Program-made: the position numbers and the translations under genes | The notes under the pieces: model-generated | Database searches by the model: none | What the model was told of the DNA's origin: nothing | What the model saw: the letters and a program-made list of their open reading frames with translations, nothing else | Assembly: GCA_035574915.1 (NCBI GenBank) | Contig: DATLYJ010000005.1 | Span: 1 to 32,944 of the forward strand | DNA from: Dehalococcoidia bacterium | Lineage (GTDB): Bacteria; Chloroflexota; Dehalococcoidia; DSTF01; WHTK01 | Direction: 5' to 3' | DNA length: 32,944 nucleotides | Part shown: positions 16,027 to 21,762 of the stretch, one piece after another | Numbering within the stretch: position 1 is the first letter of the stretch | How the letters are laid out: every line of letters starts with the position of its first letter

Positions 16027-16446
16027 CTAATCCGCGGCCACTGTCCGGAACTTGGGCACCGCCACCTCCTCCGACAGATCCTCGAAGACGGCCTCGACGC
16101 GCGCGCCGACGCGGATGTCGCTGTTCGCAACCCCGACGAGGTTGGAGATGATGCGCGGCCCTTCGTCCAGCTCCACCAGCGCGACGTTATAGGGCACCTC
16201 GTCCTTGAAGGAGGGGTGCAGCACCTGGTGCATGACCACGAAGCTGTAGACTACCCCCCGGCCTGAAGCCTCTGCCCACTCCAGCGCCTCACTGGTGCAG
16301 GCGTCGCAGGCCTCGCGCTGGGGCGCCAGGTTGCGGCCGCAGTTGCTGCAGCGCTTGATCAGGAGCCGGCCCTCCTTCGCCGCGCGGAAGAACTCCGCGC
16401 TGCGTTCGTCAGGGGTCGGGATCGGGCGGTTAGTGGTAGTGGTCAT
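16027..16446 (-). CDS. DUF35 zinc-ribbon / OB-fold protein
   Basis: This 139-residue protein has an N-terminal helix (ERSAEFFRAAKEGRLLI), a rubredoxin-like zinc ribbon with Cys33, Cys36, Cys47 and Cys50, then an OB fold (GVVYSFVVMHQV, VPYNVALVELDEGPRI). DUF35 proteins bind acyl-CoA and are obligate partners of thiolase-fold enzymes, for example the acetoacetyl-CoA thiolase/HMG-CoA synthase channel of archaea and the Ltp2 aldolase of actinobacterial steroid side-chain breakdown. The thiolase-fold gene is immediately upstream on the same strand, 112 nt away, which supports a complex. GAGGAGA lies 5 nt before the ATG. DinB follows 13 nt downstream. Confidence 0.9.
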   Translation of the reverse strand: MTTTTNRPIPTPDERSAEFFRAAKEGRLLIKRCSNCGRNLAPQREACDACTSEALEWAEASGRGVVYSFVVMHQVLHPSFKDEVPYNVALVELDEGPRIISNLVGVANSDIRVGARVEAVFEDLSEEVAVPKFRTVAAD

Positions 16447-16464
16447 GTCGTCTCCTCAGTACGG

Positions 16465-16556
16465 AGGGAGTGCAGCGTACAGAGTGCAGTAGTGCAGAGA
16501 TCGAGCTGGCTATGCGGTGGACCCTGCACCATGCACTCTGCACCCTGCACTCTCCT
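16465..16556. repeat. Long imperfect palindrome built of GTGCAG / CTGCAC units
   Basis: The left arm (16465-16497) and right arm (16524-16556) are each 33 nt. The reverse complement of one aligns to the other with only a few mismatches and small gaps, around a 26-nt loop. Each arm contains three TGCAG (or CTGCA) units. It fills the gap between the Ltp2-like gene and the DUF35 gene. It could be a terminator, an mRNA processing or stabilising stem, or a relic of a small palindromic mobile element. Confidence 0.6.
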
Positions 16557-16558
16557 GC

Positions 16559-17758
16559 TCAGGCCGGCCTCGGGCTAAGGATGATCGACGCGTGGTAGTC
16601 GAGTATCCCGCCGTTGCCGGTGACCAGAACAAGGTCGTTCTTCGCCACCTGGCGCTGGCCGCCCCCTCCTCGCGCCTGGATGACGCCTTCGGACATGGGT
16701 GTCATGCCCCACATGTAGAAGGCGCTAAGTTCGCCGCCGCCGGTGTTCGTTGGCAGGCTGCCGCCGGGGCCGAGCTTGCCGTCCTCAACGAAGGCGCCGC
16801 CTTCTCCCTTGGCGCAGAAGCCGTAGTCTTCGAGCGTCACGAGCACGGTGTAGGTGTAGCAGTCGTAAAGTTCGCAGATGTCTATGTCCTTCGCCGTGAT
16901 GCCCAGTTGTCCGTACAGGGTCTCGCGCGCGATCACCGCTCCCGTCGACACTTCGTGCGGGTCGCCGGCGCTGCGGGAGTCGCCCGGGTGGCCCTGGGCC
17001 ATCGCCAGCACGTACGCGGGCGAAGCCTTCGCGTCCGCCGCTCGCTCGACGGAGGTCACGATGACGGCGACGGCGCCGTTCGACACGAGGCAGCAGTCGA
17101 GCAGGTGCAGCGGCTCGACGATGAAGCGCGAGGCCTGGTGGTCCTCGATCGTGATCGGCGTGCGCATCTGCGCGCGGTCATTCATGACCGCCCAGTCGCG
17201 CTCCGCGACCGCTATCGCCCCGAACTGCTCGCTCGTCGTGCCGAACTCGGCCATGTGCCGCCGCGCCGCCATGGCGTATCCGATGTTTACACCGAAGTAA
17301 CCATAGTGGGCGTTGAGGCCCGCCCAGCCCGGCGGCCCTGCCGGCCTTCCGTTCCCGCTGGCCGCGGCCGCCCGTGCGGCGCCACCGTAGGCAGCGCCCG
17401 AAGAAGCGCCCGGGGCCGCCAGCGGCGTGTCCGCGAACACGCAGGCCACGTAGTTCGCCATGCCGTTCTGCACCGCCATCGAGGCGTACTGCACCATCTG
17501 GCAGGCCGTAGACCCGGCCGCGTTCATGTGGTTCAGGAGCCGCAGCCCCTTGAAGCCGCCCGCGTTCTGTAGGCCCAGCCCGATGCTGTTGCTGATCCCG
17601 GCGTTGATCAGGAGGCCGTCCAGGTCGTCCTTCTTGAGCCCTGCGTCCTCGAGGGCGAGGTTGATCGCCTCGATCGCGAGGCTTGTCCCCGAGCGCCCGA
17701 AGACCTTCCCCATCTCTGTAATCCCGAGACCTACAATCGCGGCCTTTGCCTGCGCCAT
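16559..17758 (-). CDS. Thiolase-superfamily protein resembling Ltp2-type retro-aldolases (no nucleophilic Cys)
   Basis: This 399-residue thiolase-fold protein has the N-terminal half (IVGLGITEMGKV, LALEDAGLKKDDLDGLL, GSTACQMVQYASMAVQNG) and the C-terminal half (CELYDCYTYTVLVTLEDYG, NTGGGELSAFYMWGM, LVTGNGG) of the SCP-x/lipid-transfer group. In true thiolases the nucleophile is the Cys of CxSGS; here the aligned residues are Asn79-Ala-Ala-Gly-Ser, so thiolysis is unlikely. Tyr298 (LYDCY) and Tyr348 (AFYMW) stand 50 residues apart, matching my memory of the catalytic Tyr294 and Tyr344 of actinobacterial Ltp2. Such enzymes split beta-hydroxyacyl-CoA by retro-aldol cleavage together with a DUF35 protein, which is encoded just downstream. 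AGGAG lies 8 nt before the ATG. Side-chain degradation of a steroid-like or branched lipid is an inference. Confidence 0.8.
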   Translation of the reverse strand: MAQAKAAIVGLGITEMGKVFGRSGTSLAIEAINLALEDAGLKKDDLDGLLINAGISNSIGLGLQNAGGFKGLRLLNHMNAAGSTACQMVQYASMAVQNGMANYVACVFADTPLAAPGASSGAAYGGAARAAAASGNGRPAGPPGWAGLNAHYGYFGVNIGYAMAARRHMAEFGTTSEQFGAIAVAERDWAVMNDRAQMRTPITIEDHQASRFIVEPLHLLDCCLVSNGAVAVIVTSVERAADAKASPAYVLAMAQGHPGDSRSAGDPHEVSTGAVIARETLYGQLGITAKDIDICELYDCYTYTVLVTLEDYGFCAKGEGGAFVEDGKLGPGGSLPTNTGGGELSAFYMWGMTPMSEGVIQARGGGGQRQVAKNDLVLVTGNGGILDYHASIILSPRPA

Positions 17759-17797
17759 GCGGATGCTCCTGCGGCTGGAGTTGCGGGCTTACGGATT

Positions 17798-18543
17798 CTA
17801 CAGCGGCGCGGGTGCTTCGAAAATCGCCGCGATGAGCTTATAGCAGTCACCGTTGAAGGGCTCGCCCAGCGAGACCGTGACCAGCAGCCGCCTTTCGTCC
17901 AGCCCCAATTCCCGGGGCCGGTACTCTCCCTCCCGCCTGCCCGCGATCTCGAGCTCCCAGACGGGGTCGGTGACCGAGAGGTAGTACCCGGAGCCGCCGT
18001 GGCGGAAACGGAGCCTGGCCTGAGGGTTGCCGGAGTAGCTCCGTGTGGACACGAAGACGGCTTCTCGCGGACGTACCAGGGCCAGGGATGCCTCCAGGGG
18101 ACTCGCCGCCGCCGCGCTGTACGGGATGCGGTCGCCCGTGGTGCCGAGGATCAGTGGACGGGCGTCGATAGCCGCCGCCAAAAGGCCTGCGACCGTTTCG
18201 GCCCGGCGCGCGACACGCTGCCATGGCCGGGCGGAGACCACGTGGTTTTCCGGCTGGTGGGGCTCGGGCCTCGCCCGGTGAAGCCAGATACGGAGCACGT
18301 CCAGCACTCGCGGCTCGGAGCCATCGGGAAGGCGGTAGTGCCTGGGGAACAGGGTGCCGTCGTCCTGGGGCGACACCGGCCGCAGCCAGCGCCCGCTCTC
18401 GAGGTCGAGCCCGGCGACGCACCGGCCGCCGTGCTTCTTGGAGAAAGCCAGGCACAGCAGGTCGACGCTGTCCGCCCGGGGCCGCCTCGTCCGCCCGCTT
18501 CGGTGCCCGGACTACCTCCGAAAAGCCGCCGGAGGAATGACAC
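17798..18543 (-). CDS. Dual-OB-fold (DuOB) protein with an apparent -1 frameshift near its N terminus
   Basis: The main frame reads DLLCLAFSKKHGGRCVAG, then GRWLRPVS, LLDV-like and QPENHVV segments and a second OB-like half ending VSLGEPFNGDCYKLIAAIF. I recognise this as the dual OB-domain family, predicted to bind nucleic acid. This frame has no usable start: its first ATG/GTG (18376) lies after the first conserved block, and a TAG lies upstream. A second frame starts with GTG at 18543, two bases after the stop of the DUF488 gene, and reads MSFLRRLFGGSPG, a normal-looking N terminus. The two join if one C is added to the CCCC run (18478-18481 on the plus strand). So the gene is either frameshifted, in error, or recoded. 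It is the third gene of the DUF488 operon. Confidence 0.75.
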
Positions 18544-18545
18544 TG

Positions 18546-18983
18546 CTAGAGGTGCTCGATGCTCACGTCACGCCATTGGGCCTGAAGGTACTCCGCCGCC
18601 AGCCGCCTGTGACACCTGTCTGCCTTGGGCTCACTGCAGAGCAGCGCGATCCTACGGGCGAAGTCCGACGGACGCAACTCCTTCGCGACCGCGCGTTCTA
18701 CGAGAAGGTCCTGGTAGCGCCGGGCGTAGGTTTCCCACTCGATCTCCTTCGAGCGATAAGCCTTGAGCAGGTCCTCCGCCGGCGCCAGCAGCAGTTCATG
18801 CCGGTAGCCGATGCCGGCGATGGAGGCCAGCAGATAGGGGAGGTCGGACTTCTTGGTGAAGCCGGTCAGCTGGGAGACGTTGTTCAGCCGGACGTCGACG
18901 AGTTGCTCGACCCGGGCGCGCTTCAGTGACTCGAAGAACTGCTCGGCCGTCTTGCCGGCAAAACCGATCGTGAAGATCTCCAC
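18546..18983 (-). CDS. DUF488 family protein B
   Basis: This 145-residue DUF488 protein shows the family landmarks: TIGFAGK at residues 5-11 (the usual TIGHS with His replaced), DVRLNN at 30-35, and the terminal Cys116...Cys124-His125-Arg126 motif (CSEPKADRCHRR). The family is of unknown biochemical function; the conserved Asp-Val-Arg and Cys/His residues suggest an enzyme. It begins at a GTG with GAGGAG 5-6 nt upstream; that ribosome site and the first 20 codons lie inside the end of the preceding DUF488 gene (61-nt overlap). The dual-OB gene follows after two bases. The TIGF-type and TIGHS-type proteins are clearly different subfamilies, so this is a heterologous pair and not a recent duplication. 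Confidence 0.85.
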   Translation of the reverse strand: MEIFTIGFAGKTAEQFFESLKRARVEQLVDVRLNNVSQLTGFTKKSDLPYLLASIAGIGYRHELLLAPAEDLLKAYRSKEIEWETYARRYQDLLVERAVAKELRPSDFARRIALLCSEPKADRCHRRLAAEYLQAQWRDVSIEHL

Positions 18984-19531
18984 AGGCTCTCCTCGCCGTC
19001 GTCGAAGAAGCCGCGCTGCGCCAGACTGGAGACCTTCTGTGCGCCCGCGATCTCCGCTTCGTCCTGGACGCGGCCGTCGCCGCGGATATGGTGGATGGCA
19101 TACCCGTCGCCGGCAAGGACGCGGCCGATCAGCAGCCTGCGGTGGCAGTCAGTCGGGTCCTCTTCCGAGCACATGATCGCGACGCGCTCGTGCTGCTCCA
19201 CGAGCAGCTTCAAGCGCGACAAGCCCAGCGCGAAGAACTCGCTCTGTGCCACCTTGTAGTACAGGACGTGCCCGTGGACGTCGTAGTATTCGTGCCCCCC
19301 GGGCCGGCCACCGAGCGTGTCGCCGGCGAAGACGTAGGCGATGCCGGCATGCTCGAGCCGCTGGGCCAGGGCAGCGTGGTTGAACTGGGGCGCGAACTGC
19401 GAGTAGGGCTGTGAGCGCACGTCTATCAGGGCGCTGATGCGGCTCAACGCCAGCAGCCTCAGGAAGCGGTCCAGGCTCTGGTTCGAATGCCCGATGGTGT
19501 AGACAACCGCCGAGGCCGAGCGCGCGCACAT
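18923..19531 (-). CDS. DUF488 family protein A
   Basis: About 202 residues. The family motifs are TIGHS at 12-16, DVRSQPYS at 37-44 and Cys121...Cys129-His130-Arg131 (CSEEDPTDCHRR). Between them is a Tyr-rich segment (HEYYDVHGHVLYYKV) typical of the larger DUF488 subgroup. The last 20 or so residues, rich in Ser and Arg, lie over the start of the next gene in another frame and may be read-through after loss of an original stop. The frame opens at 19612 (GTG), but the ATG at 19531 is preferred: a -10 element ends 9 nt upstream, so the mRNA is probably leaderless, and the family motif starts 11 residues later. It is the first gene of the DUF488-DUF488-dual-OB operon. Confidence 0.85.
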   Translation of the reverse strand: MCARSASAVVYTIGHSNQSLDRFLRLLALSRISALIDVRSQPYSQFAPQFNHAALAQRLEHAGIAYVFAGDTLGGRPGGHEYYDVHGHVLYYKVAQSEFFALGLSRLKLLVEQHERVAIMCSEEDPTDCHRRLLIGRVLAGDGYAIHHIRGDGRVQDEAEIAGAQKVSSLAQRGFFDDGEESLWRSSRSVLPARRPSSSSSH

Positions 19532-19534
19532 GTT

Positions 19535-19548
19535 CGAACAAATATTCG
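19535..19548. promoter_or_regulatory. LexA-like (SOS) box candidate overlapping the DUF488 promoter
   Basis: CGAACAAATATTCG matches the Gram-positive LexA consensus CGAACRNRYGTTYG at all fixed positions but one (A for G at the tenth base). It covers the -10 element of the DUF488 operon and lies just before the ATG, where a repressor would block transcription. Next to it is the perfect palindrome TGTTCGAACA (19531-19540). The LexA box of this lineage is not known to me, so the call is tentative. Confidence 0.4.
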
Positions 19549-19570
19549 CGCCGCCCGTCCGCCTTGTCAA
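19541..19570 (-). promoter_or_regulatory. Promoter of the DUF488 operon (leaderless)
   Basis: On the minus strand TTGACA (19570-19565), an 18-nt spacer and AATATT (19546-19541). The ATG at 19531 would lie at or within a few bases of the transcript start; there is no Shine-Dalgarno. Confidence 0.55.
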
Positions 19571-19600
19571 CACGGGGTCGGGCGAAGGGTGAGCGTCTGT

Positions 19601-19606
19601 TAGAAT
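19601..19606 (+). promoter_or_regulatory. Extended -10 promoter of the PHP gene
   Basis: TAGAAT preceded by TGT (TGnTAGAAT) lies 14 nt before the TTG codon at 19621. No -35 is seen, as is usual for extended -10 promoters. It faces away from the DUF488 promoter. Confidence 0.45.
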
Positions 19607-19620
19607 CCGCACAGACTCAC

Positions 19621-20292
19621 TTGGACGGGCTCTTCTACCTGGACCTCCACTCCCACTCGACCGATGCCTCCGACGACGCCGGCGGCACGGTAGAGGGCTA
19701 CCTCAAGTGGCTGGCGGGCCGGCGGAAACGCGGCTACCAGGTGGATGGCTTCGTGCTCACGGAGCACCGCGGCTTCGACCCTGACGTCTCCTACGACGAC
19801 CTGGCCCGGCAGTACGGCCTTGTCGTCCTCAAGGGCGCCGAGCTCGAGACCGACATCGGCCACGTCCTCGTTTACGGCATCACCGAGCGCCTGCAGCGCG
19901 AATTCGACTTCTCGCGCGTCGACCTGCCCTCGGCGGACCTCTTCGCCGCCGTGCGAGAGTACGGCGGCTACGCGGTCGGAGCCCATGCCGGCCGGCCGCG
20001 CATCGGCCTCTGGGACCACGCCGAGGCCGGCTCCCACCTCGCCCATGTCGAGGCGATCGAGACGCTGAACGGCGGCAGCAGCGGAGAGGAGAACGGGCGC
20101 GCCGAAGGCCTGGCGGAACGTTACGGCCTCAAGCGCGTCGGCGGCTCCGACGCCCATTACGTCAGCTCCATAGGCCGCTGCCTTACGGTGTTTCACAGGC
20201 CCATCCGCCGCATCGAAGACCTGGTGGAAGAACTGCAGCACGGGCACTACTTCCCGATGCGCATCGAGGACACATTGAGGGGGGTGGAATAG
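19621..20292 (+). CDS. PHP-domain metal-dependent phosphoesterase
   Basis: This is about 223 residues, with the PHP-family metal ligands in order: DLHSHST (residues 8-14), TEHRG, GAELET, GHVLVYG, GAHAGRP and GSDAHY near the end. Members hydrolyse phosphoesters in small metabolites such as histidinol phosphate or nucleotide 3',5'-bisphosphate, or act in DNA polymerases; this one is a short stand-alone form. No ATG precedes the first motif. TTG at 19621 fits the extended -10 upstream and places the HxH motif at the usual distance from the N terminus; an in-frame TTG at 19564 is less likely because it lies before the promoter. The MaoC genes follow after 2 nt, so an operon is likely. Confidence 0.85.
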   Translation: MDGLFYLDLHSHSTDASDDAGGTVEGYLKWLAGRRKRGYQVDGFVLTEHRGFDPDVSYDDLARQYGLVVLKGAELETDIGHVLVYGITERLQREFDFSRVDLPSADLFAAVREYGGYAVGAHAGRPRIGLWDHAEAGSHLAHVEAIETLNGGSSGEENGRAEGLAERYGLKRVGGSDAHYVSSIGRCLTVFHRPIRRIEDLVEELQHGHYFPMRIEDTLRGVE

Positions 20293-20294
20293 GC

Positions 20295-20771
20295 ATGGCT
20301 CTGCCGGCTCAGGACGAGGAGCTGAGCTACGACGAAAGCGTCGTAGGTGTCGAGGTCGAGACCGGGCGTTTCGAGGTGACGAAGGAGCACATCCTCTCCT
20401 TCTGCGAGGCCATTGGTGACACGAACCCGCTGTTTACGGACGAGGAGGCCGCCAGGACAGGTCCCTACGGCGGACTCATCGCTCCCCCGGCCTTCTACAC
20501 CTCCATCCGCACCGGCGGCGGCCTCGACCCGAAGCTGCGCTACGGTAACCTGACCCTGAACGCCGGCCAGCACTGGGAGTACCACGCCCCGATCCGTCCC
20601 GGAGATACGATTACAGCCCGGACGAAGGTGCATGACATCTACGAGAAGACCGGCCGCACCGGCCGCATGGTCTTCCTCGTGCGCCGCACGACCTACACCA
20701 ACCAGCGCGGCGAGGTCGTGGCGGTGTCCGACGCCTCCCTGGTGCACCGGAAGGTGGAGCAGCAGCAATGA
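20295..20771 (+). CDS. MaoC-fold dehydratase/hydratase subunit (FAS1-like N-terminal type)
   Basis: This 158-residue hot-dog-fold protein has the MaoC_dehydrat_N signature AIGDTNPLFTDEEAA followed by GLIAPPAFY. In active R-hydratases the motif is GDxNPxH; here the His position is Phe, as in structural subunits such as HadA. It is expected to pair with the next gene, whose ATG overlaps this stop by four bases. Pairs of this kind hydrate or dehydrate enoyl-CoA or acyl-carrier-bound chains in beta-oxidation-like or fatty-acid pathways. A GGGGGGTGG Shine-Dalgarno lies within the end of the PHP gene, 2 nt away. The pathway could be linked to the Ltp2-like aldolase 2.5 kb away, but this is inferred only from known pathway pairs. 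Confidence 0.85.
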   Translation: MALPAQDEELSYDESVVGVEVETGRFEVTKEHILSFCEAIGDTNPLFTDEEAARTGPYGGLIAPPAFYTSIRTGGGLDPKLRYGNLTLNAGQHWEYHAPIRPGDTITARTKVHDIYEKTGRTGRMVFLVRRTTYTNQRGEVVAVSDASLVHRKVEQQQ

Positions 20772-21217
20772 GAGAGCAGGTCTACGGCGAAGACATCGAG
20801 CCCGGCGACGAGATTGGCCCCCTGCTCAAGCATCCGGACCTCGCCCAGGTCCAAAAGTACCTAGCCGCCGGCCGCATGGGTGACGGCAGCGGCATGTCGA
20901 GTCGCTTCACGAGCGATGAGGCCGCCCGCAGGGAGGGCCTCGCCGGCCCGATAATCCCGGGGCCAATGAGCCAGGCGTTCCTGTCGCAGCTCCTCACGGA
21001 CTGGTGCGGCCCAGAGGGCTGGGTCCAGAGCCTCGAGGTCAACTTCCGCCGCTCGACCCGGCACGGCGAACCTCTGAAGTGCATTGGGCTCATTACGGAC
21101 AAGCAGGACCAGGGGGACAGGACCCTCGTCCGCCTGGACGTGTTCATCGAGGACCCTCGCGGCGACCGGCCGACGCAGGGCGTGGCCGAAGTCCTGATCC
21201 CGGCGCGCAGGCCCTGA
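20768..21217 (+). CDS. MaoC-fold hydratase partner subunit
   Basis: This 149-residue hot-dog-fold protein has the parts RFTSDEAARREGLAGPIIPGPMSQAFL and the strand WVQSLEVNFRRSTRHGEPL. It has the same fold as its neighbour and the same GPxxPGPM turn seen in HadB/MaoC2 proteins. The residues that would align with the catalytic Asp and His of MaoC hydratases look replaced (Ser and Arg by eye), so catalysis through the standard dyad is doubtful. The gene begins in the ATGA overlap with the upstream subunit, which supports a heterodimer. The UspA gene follows after 22 nt. Confidence 0.8.
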   Translation: MREQVYGEDIEPGDEIGPLLKHPDLAQVQKYLAAGRMGDGSGMSSRFTSDEAARREGLAGPIIPGPMSQAFLSQLLTDWCGPEGWVQSLEVNFRRSTRHGEPLKCIGLITDKQDQGDRTLVRLDVFIEDPRGDRPTQGVAEVLIPARRP

Positions 21218-21239
21218 TAGCGCCCCAAGAAGGAGCCCC

Positions 21240-21725
21240 ATGTTCGAGACCATCCTCGTGCCGCTGGACGGATCTGACCTGGCCGAGGAGGCCATCGACC
21301 CGGCTGGCGAGCTTGCCAGGTGCTTCGGTTCGCGCATCGTGCTCGTGCAGGCGGTCGACTCGCTCGCCATGCGCATGTCTCAGCCTCCTGCGATCATCGA
21401 GGCGCCTGCCGCCGCCGCCGCGAGCGTCGACGTGTTCCAGTCAGCGCTGGAGGCAGAGAAGGAGGGCGCCCACCGCTACCTTGCGGAGGTGCGGGACCGC
21501 CTCGCCGCCGGTGGAGGAAGAGTGGAGGCGTTCGTAGGCGAAGGGCCGGCAACGGACGTCATCCTCAGTGTCGCCCGGGAGCAGGGCGCAGGCGTCATCG
21601 TGATGTCGACCCATGGACGTGGCGGCCTGGGGCGGCTGGTCTTCGGCAGCGTCGCCGATGGCATCCTGCGCCGCTCGGAGACTCCCGTGCTCCTCATCCG
21701 GTCCCGGGAGCGGCCGAAGACCTAG
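21240..21725 (+). CDS. Universal stress protein (UspA family)
   Basis: This is a 161-residue single Usp domain. It begins MFETILVPLDGSDLAEEAI, the typical first strand and phosphate-facing turn. It ends with the ATP-binding motif STHGRGGLGRLVFGS followed by VADGILRRSETPVLLI (the Gx2Gx9G(S/T) pattern is intact), so it should bind ATP. Usp proteins act in stress survival through partners that are usually unknown. An Ala-rich insertion (about residues 55-70) lengthens the loop after strand 2. AAGGAG lies 4-5 nt before the ATG. The gene is last in the plus-strand PHP-MaoC-MaoC-Usp series and ends convergently with the degenerate GGDEF gene. Confidence 0.93.
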   Translation: MFETILVPLDGSDLAEEAIDPAGELARCFGSRIVLVQAVDSLAMRMSQPPAIIEAPAAAAASVDVFQSALEAEKEGAHRYLAEVRDRLAAGGGRVEAFVGEGPATDVILSVAREQGAGVIVMSTHGRGGLGRLVFGSVADGILRRSETPVLLIRSRERPKT

Positions 21726-21762
21726 GACAAGGCTGCCCGTGACAGTCTGCGGAGCCGTGATT

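Noticed and set aside
16013-16130. Longer N terminus of the DinB protein
   Set aside because: It would overlap the DUF35 gene in another frame and has no family similarity; the ATG at 16013 fits the family start.
18546-19531. Two DUF488 genes as a recent duplication or one split gene
   Set aside because: Each has its own complete set of motifs and they differ in length and in the TIGHS/TIGF site, so they are two separate subfamilies.
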